Assembly (NCBI RefSeq): GCF_024323335.1
Contig: NC_066579.1
Location: 3,301,001 to 3,365,000 of the forward strand
Length of the DNA: 64,000 bases
Source of the DNA: Lathyrus oleraceus
Lineage: Eukaryota > Streptophyta > Magnoliopsida > Fabales > Fabaceae
Direction of reading: 5' to 3'
Numbering within the stretch: position 1 is the first letter of the stretch; each line of letters starts with the position of its first letter. The notes below the pieces were generated by a model. That model ran no database searches. It saw nothing but the letters and a program-made list of their open reading frames with translations, and was not told where the DNA came from. The translations under genes were made by a program, and so were the position numbers. Of the stretch, positions 32,736 through 43,197 are shown piece by piece.

Positions 32736-34506
32736 AAGTTTAGGTTGAAAAACTTTTTTCCAAGCTACTGTGATGACTTTTCTGCCAATGACATCACAAC
32801 TCCATATGATATTCCTGGAAGCTCTTTCTATTCCATTGAGTAATGATATTGGTCAGGGATACACAATAATGGTATGAGGGATCATGTTTCGGATAATAGA
32901 TTGAACAAGCACAAGTCTACCAGCAAAAGAAACGATATAACCCTTCCAAGATGCTATTTTGGAAATCATACCATCTTCTTGAGCTAGATGATAAGAGAAT
33001 TTGATCCTCCCCTTAAATATAGGAACTCTAATATAAGTAAAGGGAGGGCTACCTATAGTGAAACTAGTGAGGTGGCTAGTGTAGTTAATTCCTCCGCTAC
33101 AAATGGATCCAACAAAAAAAGTAAATTTAGAAGTGTAGAAGAGTTGACCAAAAGCTTGAGAGTATAAGGAGAAAACTTGTGTGAGCATTATGATGTTAGA
33201 ATTCTTCCCTTGACAGAAGATGAGAATATAATTTACATGAAAAATATGAGATGGAATATCGACATTCCTAGTAGCTTTGATGATGCTAAACTTTCCATCA
33301 TTGACAAGCATGTAGATGTTCCTGCTTAGAACCTCCCATGCAAGACAAAACATAAGAGGAGAAAAGGGGTTTCCTTGTTTGACACCTCTTTGGCAGGAAA
33401 AATATACATGAAGAGATCCATTTATAGCAATTAAGATTCAAGAAGATTCCAAAATGGAAGAAAGTCAGTCACAAAATTTGGGAATGAAACCAAATTGCTT
33501 TAAGACTTTGACGATGAAGTCCCAACTTATAATGTCAAAAGCCTTGTTGATGTCAACCTTGATGGACAATTTACCATTAAGAGACTTTTTATGCAGAAGA
33601 TTAACAACTTTAGATGCCAAACAAATACCATTCTTAACTGTCATACCTTGAATAAAACCTTTTTTCTCTTTTGATACAAGGAAAGGCATAATCTTTGGAA
33701 GCCTATCAATAATAATTTTTGAAATTAACTTGAATTTGAAGTAAGACAGATCAATTGGCATGAACCTGTAAATTGAGTTAGTTGTTTTGGTCTTAGGGAT
33801 TATAGTTATGATGTTAGCATTGAAGTTGGAAAAAATCTATTTAGTGTTGAAGAACTGCTACGCTGCATTACAAACATCCTCTTGAATAATGTTCCAATAA
33901 GTTTGATAAAAAAAACTAAACCATAGCCATCTAGGCCTGGGGAACTGTCCCTATTCTTACTAAAGACTGCCTATTTGATTTCATTTGCAGTAGGAGTCAA
34001 TGTGAGAATATGATTCATTTGATCATCAATCAAAGAAGAAATGACCTCAATCAGGCATGTGACATGAGAAGTACCTGCAAAGCCAAAAAGGTTAGTAAAA
34101 TAACTAATTGCATGAGAATCCAAACCAAGAGGTTCAGTAATGAGAATGTCTCCATCTTTTAGAAGGGTTATTTTATTTCTATCCCCTTTAATCTTTGATG
34201 ATTTGTGAAAATAAGAGGTGTTTCTATTCCCCTTGATATGCGACTTCAACTTAGATTTCTCCATAAAAAAACATCTTTTGCTAAAGTCTGGTTCAATTAA
34301 TGTTGAGCTTGTACCTTTTTGTGTCTAAGAGAATCATTCACCCCTTCACTATGAACTTGGTGTTGGATGTTGTTCAGGTTAGCAGTAGAAAACTTTACCA
34401 GTAAATGTATGTCGCCAAAGTGTTCTTATTTCATACTTTGGGATTACCATTGAGTATCTGAAGCTTTTTGGAAAGAATAAACATAGGGCATACAACCACT
34501 GGTTAT
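32736..34506 (-). pseudogene. LINE B reverse transcriptase region
   Basis: On the - strand, MEKSKLKSHIKGNRNTSYFH (near 34264) is followed by MPIDLSYFKFKLISKIIID, KKGFIQGMTVKNGICLASK and KVDINKAFDIISWDFI (33465-33761). The largest open piece is 166 codons, MFCLAWEVLSRNIYMLV to GRLVLVQSIIRNMIPHTIIVYP (33353-32853). These are successive RT and post-RT blocks of plant LINE ORF2. Stops and frameshifts separate them, so no functional RT is made. Fewer lesions are apparent than in copy A. Confidence 0.8.
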
Positions 34507-36001
34507 TGATCACACTAAATCAAACCGTGTTGTTGACTCGGATTTCACATGTTTATTATGTCTTTATTATCATTTTGATTTTTTTATGCTTTATTTTATG
34601 TTGTTTTCAGATATTTAGCTCTTTCGGAACCCTTTTAGAAGAAAAGAAGCAAAAAAACCAAAAATTAGGGTTTTTCGACAAATATTGTACACATGGCGTT
34701 TCACATGGCGGCCGCTATAGGAGAAGCCATGACTCATCAGCCCTCAACCAGGAGGTAACCGCCATGTTCCCATGAACTTTCCCATTTCCACACATGGCGG
34801 GCGCCATGAAGGGGTGGCGGGCGCCACCTTTGCAATTCACGTTCCCACTAAGGAGAAGTTGAAGGGCATCATGGTCTTTACAAACTGCTAAACTCCTCTA
34901 TAAATAGGCCGTTCCATTGCATTTCCAAATCATCCAACTTAGTTTATAACACTAAGACTATATTTATCATCGGTAAAGCGGTAATCCGTCACATCGAGGG
35001 GTTATAACACCTTAGTGAGATTGAGTTGGAGCACTTCGATTTTGTTGTCGTCTTTATCTTCAGAGTCGAAGGTTTATTTTCCTTGTACCAGAATTAAAGC
35101 CTTCGTTTGGAGCAGGTTCTTATTTAATCGCTTTTGTTTATTTTACTTGTCCACGCTTTACTTTATTTAATTTATGTCCATGCTTTACTTTATTTAATTT
35201 CTGTCCACGCTTTACTCGTTCTTTACACCTTACATTCTAAAACAACTTTTCATCATGATCAATATCATTGTGTTTGCTTGTATTACCATGTCTGGCTAAA
35301 TCTTTCAGAGGTTAGAATGTAAGGGTCGCGGTTAAAGAGATGTTTCACATATTGAATATGCAGAAATACATTAAAGGTTGTTTTGATTTTTAATTTGAGT
35401 TTTCTGAAACAAACTTGGTTGGTTGTAACTACTCAAGGAATGCGAAAGCACCCGGGCTTAGTTAACTAGGAATTTTTATCACTTTAAGGAAAAACGATTT
35501 TTGAAAATGTTTTCGGACGTGTTGATAGATTTAAAATAAAAGAAACTCCTTGGGTAAACTTTCCAAATCAAAAACACTTTTCAACTAAGTTTACAAGTCT
35601 TATTTCTTAAAAATAAGTTTACTACTTTAGCGTTCTGCGCACCTTTTATAAGTGACAATAAAAGGCCTTAATTTGGGTAAACTCGGTTCTGAATACGCGA
35701 AAGCGACAGTTCCCGTTAAATGGATTCTTTTCAAGAGTAGAAAATATTGCCCCATAAGTAGTTCTATTTAGACAATAGAAACATCACTTAACTGACGTGA
35801 AATACATTCAAACCTGTCTTTACCTGCACTGTATTTATTTTCCTTATTTACTGTTATTTTGCAACATCAATATCTCTTTTATACCGCCTTAGATAAACAT
35901 CGTAACGATAGTAATCGATAGATTGACAATTTGGTCTCTATGGGATCGATATTCTTTTATATTACTCTGACGCGATTCGTGCACTTGCGAATACAACGAT
36001 C
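34507..36001 (+). mobile_element. solo LTR of an Athila-type element
   Basis: This 1495-bp sequence starts TGATCACACTAAATC and ends GAATACAACGATCA. It is flanked by the perfect 5-bp duplication GTTAT (34502-34506 and 36002-36006). It shares order and landmarks with the Athila C2 LTR: ATTTCACATG near the start, GTGGCGGGCGCCA, GAAGTTGAAGGGCATC, TATAAATAG (34899-34907), and GAATACGCGAAAGCGACAGTTCC. No internal region is present, so it most likely arose by recombination between the two LTRs of an inserted element. LINE A lacks it at the same place. Confidence 0.93.
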
Positions 36002-36390
36002 AGTTATGCCCAGCAATTGGCAATAAAATCCTTGCATTGGTGGTCATGCAGGGTCCATATGGACAAGAATTTAAAGTAGGACTTAAACTTGATAAAATAA
36101 AAAGAAACCTCCATCAAGACATGGTAGTGATCTGATCTAACTTTAGGGAGGGTTGTGCAAGAAGAACAATAATAAATATTGATCTAGCTTTGATTGCACA
36201 TAAATATGTCTAACCTTTTTTCAACTAGTGCATCACCACTTTGACCATTAAACCAAGTGAAGAAGGCTCATCTAGTGGGCATGTCCACTAGGAAATTTAG
36301 ATTGAACCAAGATTGAATATCAGATATCGAAGTTCTGGAAGGGGAGTGAGATCCATAGTATTCATGTGCCCCAAGGATGGCATTGAAGTC
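36002..36390 (-). pseudogene. LINE B endonuclease-RT linker segment
   Basis: Collinear with LINE A at about 22360-22760, it includes the endonuclease-like end FLVDMPTR. It carries stops and is bounded by the solo LTR and by the SIRE target duplication AAGTC (36386-36390). Confidence 0.75.
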
Positions 36391-37751
36391 TGAAATTCTA
36401 GTTATCAGACTTTGGATGTCACACTGGTTGTTATGACATCCAATTCTGCACAGACAGGGATTATGCAGAACTTAATTGTAAGTGCAGTAAATAACACAAG
36501 TAATTGTTCACCCAGTTCAGTCCAACATGACCTACATCTGGGGGCTACCAAGCCAGGGAGGAAATCCACTATTAGTAGTATCAATTCAAAGCTAAACTCA
36601 CCCGTTTACAACTTATCACTTAATCCCTACCCAATGCAATTTCAATCTTAATCTAAGATCAGAGTTCCTACTCACTCCCCCTCAATCACCTCAGTGATAT
36701 TAAAAACACTTTGAAGTCACACTTCAAAAACAACTCTTGGTTATGCTTCACAGCTTAAACCAAGATACACAGCACTCACGCTTAAAAGCTTTGAGTGACA
36801 CAACACTTACAACTCAATGAACACCCTATGCCAAAGCAATCATCTATTTGATAATGACTTGGCTTACAAGATACGTCTAATTCTAGACTCACAAAAATAC
36901 AGCAGTGAAGTAAGATGGACACACTAAATCTTCACGCCTCAAAATCCCTGAAATTGAATGGAGGAATGCCTTCCTTTTTATATTGCAGCACCTGGGCTTT
37001 TGCACCTGTATTTTCCTGAATTTTAGGTCACATACGTTCCCTCAAATTCAATATTTAGGTTGCTAACAAATAGGCTATTTGTTAGGTTCATTGAATGTAG
37101 CTTGGTTGTTGATTTCCTGAATTTTCTCTAAGCTGTTGACTTCCTAAAGAATAGCCTGAGAAAGCTGTAACAGAAAACTGAACAACCTACAATTTAGCAT
37201 ATGCTGTCAGGCATGAATGTCACGACATTCAGCTTGACATCAAGGTCCATATGCTGAGTCTGTTTTCCCAGAAAACAGACTGTACAAATCTGCTGACCTG
37301 TACATGATCAATATGACCATACTACAGTACCAGCTTACATTAGTAAATGTCAAAGTGTCCAACTTAACATTTACACAGTTGGCCTTAGGTTAGTTCTGTA
37401 ATTCTCTTGAAGAACAAACTAACTAATATGCTGAAGTATAGCAGAACACCACTCTGCCCAATCTTCAGTAGCTGCTGTCAATGATGAATGTCACAACATC
37501 CAGTTTGACATTCAATCAGTAGGCCTTATGCCAGGTCTGGTTCTTCCTTGATAACCAGACTGCAAGTGAATACTAAGTTCTAACAGAGCTTCTGTTCCTT
37601 AGTATCTGTTGACAGGTATGAATGTCACAGCATTCAATAATCCTGTGTTAGCTAGTCCTGCAGTAACTACAATGTAGTTACATATACATGTCATGACATC
37701 AGTCAAGACATTTGTGTTTTACCATACAATGCAGCCAATTAAACACCTACA
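36391..37751 (-). repeat. SIRE 3' LTR, 1361 bp
   Basis: On the - strand it starts TGTAGGTGTTTAATTGG and ends CTAGAATTTCA. It contains TATAAAAAG (36974-36982, - strand) as a probable promoter element and several TGTCA/TGACA palindromes. It matches 43198-44558 throughout by eye. Confidence 0.96.
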
Positions 37752-37765
37752 AACTCCCCCTTTGG
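37752..37765 (-). other. SIRE polypurine tract
   Basis: On the - strand AAAGGGGGAGTT directly precedes the 3' LTR, as in other SIRE elements. Confidence 0.9.
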
Positions 37766-38168
37766 CAAATTTTTGGCTAAAACACTTTGATCCCCATAAC
37801 AGAGTTCATAGCAGCGGAAACACTCACCTAGCAGGAAATAATACTAGCTAAAACACTCAGAGTGGCAGCACACTCACACACATGGAAGTTAAATAAAAAC
37901 TTCACATAGCAGCACACACATATTAGAAGTTGCACCTAAACTTCAATATCTGCTGCAGGGGGGGAATCTTCAGATCTGTCATGAGAGTCTGTTTGTAGAG
38001 ACCCACTCTGTTTGTCAGGGGTATTGGTGGTTATTACTCCCCCTTTTTGTCACAAATGTTGCCAAAGTCAACAACATAGGCAGAGCACTATGACAGAGTT
38101 CCAGACTTGGTTTTACTTCATAGTTTCAACCAAGTTCACATCCACTTGATCTTGCTTCACAGCTTCGA
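37766..38168 (-). other. SIRE 3' untranslated region
   Basis: About 400 bp between the small downstream frame and the polypurine tract have no credible ORF. Classical SIRE1 carries about 2 kb of envelope-like coding sequence in this part. Confidence 0.6.
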
Positions 38169-38438
38169 TCAAGTGATCACCCACTTTTGCTTTACAGTAG
38201 GTACCACCATATCAGATGCCATGATGTTGTTTCTGACATCCAGAACCACTCCTGCATGAACAACATCCTTGAACTCCTGCAGGTACAGAGGCCTTCTCTC
38301 TGTAGGGTGTCCCCTTACCCTCTTGTATTCACCCTTGTTGCGCGCAGCATAGCTATGATATGTTGACCAATCATAGTCTTGTACAAATCGTTTAATAGGC
38401 AGAGATATTAAACAATTTATCCCAAACATCAGTGGTTG
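38169..38438 (-). CDS. short frame after the SIRE pol stop, reachable by UAG readthrough
   Basis: This frame is in phase with gag-pol and begins immediately after its TAG stop. It encodes 89 residues if the stop is read through, or 86 from the ATG at 38429. It includes RFVQDYDWSTYHSYAARNK and GHPTERRPLYLQEF. I recognise no domain; there is no clear transmembrane segment or signal peptide. Its position corresponds to the envelope-like second frame of SIRE1, of which it might be a shrunken remnant. The stop context is TAG CAA CCA, fitting the UAG-CAR-YYA leaky-stop rule reported for SIRE1 and tobamoviruses. Whether it is translated is unknown. Confidence 0.5.
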   Translation of the reverse strand, partial: QPLMFGINCLISLPIKRFVQDYDWSTYHSYAARNKGEYKRVRGHPTERRPLYLQEFKDVVHAGVVLDVRNNIMASDMVVPTVKQKWVIT

Positions 38439-41400
38439 CTATAATGTCTCAGAGAGACATATTCCCAGTTTGCTCCTTAAGTTTTCAAACTGAGTCGCAT
38501 CCAGAGCCTTTGTAAATATGTCAGCCAGTTGAAGATCCGTGGCTACATGTTCCAAAGTGATCACCTTGTCTTCCACCAGATCTCTGATGAAGTGGTGCCT
38601 AATGTCAATATGTTTGGTCCTGCTGTGTTGGATGGGATTCTTGGAGATGTTGATGGCACTGAGATTATCACAGAACAATGTCATGACATTTTGAGTGACA
38701 TTGTACTCAGTGAGCATTTGTTTCATCCAAACCAGTTGGGAGCAACTGCTTCCAGCCGCTATGTATTCAGCCTCTGCAGTGGACAGAGAGACACAGTTCT
38801 GCTTCTTGCTGAACCACGATATGAGGTTTTCTCCTAAGAAGAAACATCCACCTGATGTGCTTTTTCTGTCATCAGCACTTCCAGCCCAATCAGCATCACA
38901 GTACCCAGATAGGACAGGCTCAGACCCATGTGAGTACAGCATCCCATAGTCACATGTCCCATTGATGTACTTGAGGATCCTTTTGACTTGATTCAAGTGA
39001 CTCACCTTGGGCTCTGCTTGATATCTGGCACACACTCCAACTGCATAGGAAATGTCAGGTCTACTTGCAGTTAGATACAGCAGACTACCTATCATGCTTC
39101 TGTACAGGCATTGATCAACACTGGGTCCTCCATCATCTTTGGTTAACTTCAGATGAGTAGGAGCTGGAGTCCTCTTGTGCCTGGCATGATCCATACCAAA
39201 CTTCTTAACTATGTTCTTGGCATACTTGCTTTGGGAGAGAAACATGGAGTCCTCCATTTGGTTTACTTGCATTCCAAGGAAATAGGTCAGTTCTCCCACT
39301 AGACTCATTTCAAACTCAGATTGCATCTGGTGAACAAATTTTTTAACCATTTGTTCTGACATTCCACCAAAGACTATATCATCCACATAGATTTGAGCTA
39401 TCATGATTTTGCCTTCCTCATCCTTCACAAACAAGGTTTTATCTATGCCACCCTTTCTGTATCCATTTGTGGTCAGAAATTCGGTTAACCCTTCATACCA
39501 AGCTCTGGGTGCTTGCTTCAACCCATACAAGGCTTTCTTCAGCTTGTATACATGCTCAGGTTGGTTAGGATCACAAAACCCTTTGGGTTGTTCCACATAG
39601 ACTTCTTCATTCAGGTAGCCATTCAAGAATGCACTCTTCACATCCATTTGAAATAGCTTAAACTTCAGGATGCATGCTACCCCCAACAGCAATCTGATGG
39701 ACTCAAGTCTAGCCACAGGAGCAAATGTCTCATCAAAGTCTACTCCTTCAACTTGAGTGTATCCTTGAGCTACTAGTCTTGCTTTATTTCTAGTAATTAC
39801 TCCTTTCTCATCAGATTTGTTTTTGTAGATCCACTTGGTACCAATGATGTTGGACCCTTCAGGTCTTGGAACCAGCTCCCATACTTCATGCCTTGTGAAC
39901 TGCTCGAGTTCCTCTTGCATGGCAATGATCCAGTATTCATCAGTCAGGGCTTCTTTCACATTCTTTGGTTCAACCTTGGAAACAAAGCAGGAATTTGAGT
40001 TTATTCCCCTTGACCTGGTAGTTACACCACTGGTGGGATCCCCTATGATAAGATCCTTAGGGTGGTCTTTCTGAATTCTGATAGATGGCACTTTGGTAGG
40101 TGCTTCTACTTCACATTCAGGAGGAGGTTCCTGTACTTCTTCAGGCTTGACTGGACTGTCAGTTGGACTATCAAGGAATGTTTCAACATCCTCCATGACA
40201 TCGGTTCCTTCCTCTTTATCATCCACAATGACATTTATGGATTCCATCAGGACATTGGTCTTGTAGTTGAACACTCTATAGGCTCTGTTGTTCGTGGAGT
40301 ATCCCAGAAATACGCCTTCATCACTTTTGGGATCTAGCTTCCTTCTCTGTTCACGATCTGTGAGAATGTAGCATTTACTTCCAAAAATATGAAAGTACTT
40401 CACAGTGGGTTTTCTACCCTTCCATATTTCATACAGAGTGGAGGAGGTTCCTTTTCTCAAGGTGACTCTGTTGTGAACATAGCACGCCGTATTCATTGCT
40501 TCAGCCCAAAAGTGCATAGGGAGCTTCTTTGCATGAATCATTGCTCTGGCAGATTCTTGAATAGTTCTATTTTTTCTTTCAACTATTCCATTCTGCTGAG
40601 GAGTTATAGGGGAGGAGAACTCATGGCTTATTCCTTCAGATGAGCAGAACTCATCAAACTTGGAATTCTTGAATTCAGTGCCATGATCACTTCTAATCCG
40701 GACCACACAACTGTCCTTTTCTCTTTGAAGTCTTATGCACAGATCCTTGAAGACATCAAATGTATCTGACTTCTCTCTGATGAAGTTTATCCACGTGTAT
40801 CTGGAATGGTCATCAACCACCACGTAGGCATACTTCTTCCCTCCAAGACTTTCCACCTGCATAGGTCCCATTAGGTCCATGTGCAGCAGTTCCAGAACTC
40901 TGGAGGTTGTGGAATGTCCCAGCTTTGGGTGTGACATCTTGGTTTGCTTGCCCACTTGGCATTCTCCACAGACTCTTCCTTCATCAATCAGAAGCTTTGG
41001 CATTCCTCTGACTGCTTCCTTGGATATGATCTTCTTCATTCCACGTAAGTGGAGATGGCCAAGTCTTCTATGCCACAGCTTCACCTCCTGTTCTTCCTTG
41101 GCTGAGGAGCAAGTTGTGGAAAAGTTAGAGAGGTCAGGTTCCCACAGATAGCAGTTGTCTTTGGACCTGGTTCCTCTCATAACTTCCTGATTGTCACCAT
41201 TTGTCACAATGCACTGCTCCTTCGTAAACTGAACATGAAAACCTTGATCACACAGCTGACTTATACTGATGAGGTTTGCAGTTAGTCCTCTTACTAACAG
41301 CACATTGTTCAGTTTTGGCACTCCAGAACAGTCCAGTTTGCCCACACCTCTGATTTTTCCTTTGGCACCATCACCAAAAGTCACATAGCTGGTGGTGTGA

Positions 41401-43127
41401 GGTTGAATGTCTACCAGTAGATTTTCCATACCAGTCATATGTCTTGAGCATCCACTGTCAAAGTACCAGTCTTCTCTGGAAGAAGCCCTTAGGGCAGTGT
41501 GTGCTATCCTAGCATACCATTGTTGCTTCTTAATGGGAACACATCGCTTGTGTGTGTTATGCTTAGGTCTGACAGGTGAGGCTCTGTTAGGGAAGCCATG
41601 AATCCAGTAGCAGAAGGCTTTTATATGTCCAAGCCTGCCACAGTGGTGACACCTCCAATTCTGGAATATTCTCTTCTGATGATCATTCATCCTAGCTCCT
41701 CGATGTTGAGACATCGGTTTTGACATCTGCTTGAACTTCTGAACTTTAGCCTTTGGGCGTTTGTGTTCAGCTCTTTTTCTAAATCCTAGCCCAGATTTGG
41801 TTCCAGACTGCTGTCCCACCTTTAGGATTTCTTCCAAGGTGTCAGTTCCCTTATTCATCATTCTGATGGATTTGGTCATCTGGTTCAGCTTGGAGGTCAG
41901 CAGGGCTATCTCATCATTCAGCCCTTCTATGGCAGACAGTTGTTTCTGTCTCTCATCTTCCAGTTCCTTGATGAGTTTCTTCTGCTTTTCACCTTGTGCA
42001 CGTACTTCTGCACTGGTGGTACACAGCTTCTTATATGCTGCAGCAAGTTCATCAAAGGTCAGCTCATCTGCACTTGTGTCATCTTCAGAGACACACACAC
42101 TAGTTAGTGCAGTGACATGTTTGGCAGATTCTCCTTCAGATTCACTTTCAGAATCTCCTTCAGACCATGTGATAGCTAGCCCCTTATTTTGCAATTTGAG
42201 GTAAGTAGGACATTCAGCTCTGACGTGTCCATACCCTTCACAACCATGACACTGGATTCCCTTCCCATGGTTGAACTTTTCTTCAGAAGTTGATCTTTTC
42301 TTAATGTCAGACGGGATGTTCTTGACATTGGGTCTACCTCTTTGATCAATCTTCTTCATGACTTTGTTGAATTGCCTTCCAAGCATGGCTAAGGCTTCTG
42401 ATATACTTTCATCACCTCCAGTATATCCTTCTTCTGCCTCCTCTTCAGCATTAGATACAAAGGCTATGCTTTTCTTCTTCTCAGCATACTCACCTAAGCC
42501 CATTTCAAAGGTTTGGAGAGAACCAATGAGCTCATCTACCTTCATATTGCTGATGTCCTGAGCCTCCTCTATGGCAGTGACCTTCATAGCAAACCTCTTA
42601 GGCAAGGACCTGAGAATCTTTCTTACAAGTTTCTCTTCGGTCATTTTCTCACCTAGTCCACCAGAGGTGTTTGCAATTTCAAGAATATTCATGTGGAAGT
42701 CATGAATAGTCTCATCCTCTTTCATCCTCAGATTTTCAAACTTGGTTGTCAGCATCTGAAGTTTTGACATCTTCACCTTGGAAGTACCTTCATGAGTTAC
42801 CTTGAGGGTATCCCAAACTTCCTTAGCTAGTTCACAATGGTGCACCAGCCTGAAGATGTTCTTAGTGATTCCATTGAACAGTGCATTCAAGGCTTTGGAA
42901 TTTCCAAGAGCTAATGCCTCTTGTTCCTTGTCCCAATCTTCTTCAGGAATCTGCACACTGACTCCATCTTCATCAGTCCTCGTTGGATGTTCCCATCCCT
43001 TGTTGACAGCTCTCCAGACTTTGCTGTCTAGAGACCTTAAGAAGGCTATCATGCGAGGCTTCCAGTCATCATAATTAGATCCATCCAACATGGGTGGTCT
43101 GTTTGAGTGTCCTAAATCCTTGTCCAT
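38439..43127 (-). CDS. gag-pol: SIRE gag-pol polyprotein, intact
   Basis: This single 1562-codon frame encodes all activities of a copia element. Gag fills about the first 540 residues, with two CCHC zinc knuckles, CHGCEGYGHVRAEC (near 292) and CHHCGRLGHIKAFC (near 490). The aspartic protease has FDSGCSRHMTG (near 555). Integrase starts with WHRRLGHLHL (near 683) and has MDLMGP, RSDHGTEF and NGIVERKNRT supplying its zinc and DDE residues. Reverse transcriptase has FAPVARLESIRLLL and the catalytic YVDDIVFGG (near 1247). RNase H has YCDADWAGS and STAEAEYIAA. The ATG at 43127 lies 53 bp after the primer site. Upstream flank and frame show no lesions. The polyprotein would be cut by its own protease inside cytoplasmic particles. 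Confidence 0.96.
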   Translation of the reverse strand: MDKDLGHSNRPPMLDGSNYDDWKPRMIAFLRSLDSKVWRAVNKGWEHPTRTDEDGVSVQIPEEDWDKEQEALALGNSKALNALFNGITKNIFRLVHHCELAKEVWDTLKVTHEGTSKVKMSKLQMLTTKFENLRMKEDETIHDFHMNILEIANTSGGLGEKMTEEKLVRKILRSLPKRFAMKVTAIEEAQDISNMKVDELIGSLQTFEMGLGEYAEKKKSIAFVSNAEEEAEEGYTGGDESISEALAMLGRQFNKVMKKIDQRGRPNVKNIPSDIKKRSTSEEKFNHGKGIQCHGCEGYGHVRAECPTYLKLQNKGLAITWSEGDSESESEGESAKHVTALTSVCVSEDDTSADELTFDELAAAYKKLCTTSAEVRAQGEKQKKLIKELEDERQKQLSAIEGLNDEIALLTSKLNQMTKSIRMMNKGTDTLEEILKVGQQSGTKSGLGFRKRAEHKRPKAKVQKFKQMSKPMSQHRGARMNDHQKRIFQNWRCHHCGRLGHIKAFCYWIHGFPNRASPVRPKHNTHKRCVPIKKQQWYARIAHTALRASSREDWYFDSGCSRHMTGMENLLVDIQPHTTSYVTFGDGAKGKIRGVGKLDCSGVPKLNNVLLVRGLTANLISISQLCDQGFHVQFTKEQCIVTNGDNQEVMRGTRSKDNCYLWEPDLSNFSTTCSSAKEEQEVKLWHRRLGHLHLRGMKKIISKEAVRGMPKLLIDEGRVCGECQVGKQTKMSHPKLGHSTTSRVLELLHMDLMGPMQVESLGGKKYAYVVVDDHSRYTWINFIREKSDTFDVFKDLCIRLQREKDSCVVRIRSDHGTEFKNSKFDEFCSSEGISHEFSSPITPQQNGIVERKNRTIQESARAMIHAKKLPMHFWAEAMNTACYVHNRVTLRKGTSSTLYEIWKGRKPTVKYFHIFGSKCYILTDREQRRKLDPKSDEGVFLGYSTNNRAYRVFNYKTNVLMESINVIVDDKEEGTDVMEDVETFLDSPTDSPVKPEEVQEPPPECEVEAPTKVPSIRIQKDHPKDLIIGDPTSGVTTRSRGINSNSCFVSKVEPKNVKEALTDEYWIIAMQEELEQFTRHEVWELVPRPEGSNIIGTKWIYKNKSDEKGVITRNKARLVAQGYTQVEGVDFDETFAPVARLESIRLLLGVACILKFKLFQMDVKSAFLNGYLNEEVYVEQPKGFCDPNQPEHVYKLKKALYGLKQAPRAWYEGLTEFLTTNGYRKGGIDKTLFVKDEEGKIMIAQIYVDDIVFGGMSEQMVKKFVHQMQSEFEMSLVGELTYFLGMQVNQMEDSMFLSQSKYAKNIVKKFGMDHARHKRTPAPTHLKLTKDDGGPSVDQCLYRSMIGSLLYLTASRPDISYAVGVCARYQAEPKVSHLNQVKRILKYINGTCDYGMLYSHGSEPVLSGYCDADWAGSADDRKSTSGGCFFLGENLISWFSKKQNCVSLSTAEAEYIAAGSSCSQLVWMKQMLTEYNVTQNVMTLFCDNLSAINISKNPIQHSRTKHIDIRHHFIRDLVEDKVITLEHVATDLQLADIFTKALDATQFENLRSKLGICLSETL

Positions 43128-43179
43128 GGTACTAGAAAGTAACTTCCCTAGATCTCACCCAGAACTTCACAGGCAGGGT

Positions 43180-43195
43180 GCCTGCTCTGATGCCA
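43180..43195 (-). other. SIRE primer binding site (tRNA-Met type)
   Basis: On the - strand TGGCATCAGAGCAGGC begins 2 bp after the 5' LTR end. The usual form is TGGTATCAGAGC, so there is one mismatch to initiator tRNA-Met. Confidence 0.85.
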
Positions 43196-43197
43196 AT

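Noticed and set aside
36412..36651. 79-codon frame present in two identical copies (also 43219-43458)
   Set aside because: Both lie inside the SIRE LTRs on the strand opposite to the element; they are identical because the LTRs are.
38529..43074. Many + strand frames of 60-150 codons
   Set aside because: They are antisense to the intact SIRE gag-pol and have no domain similarity.
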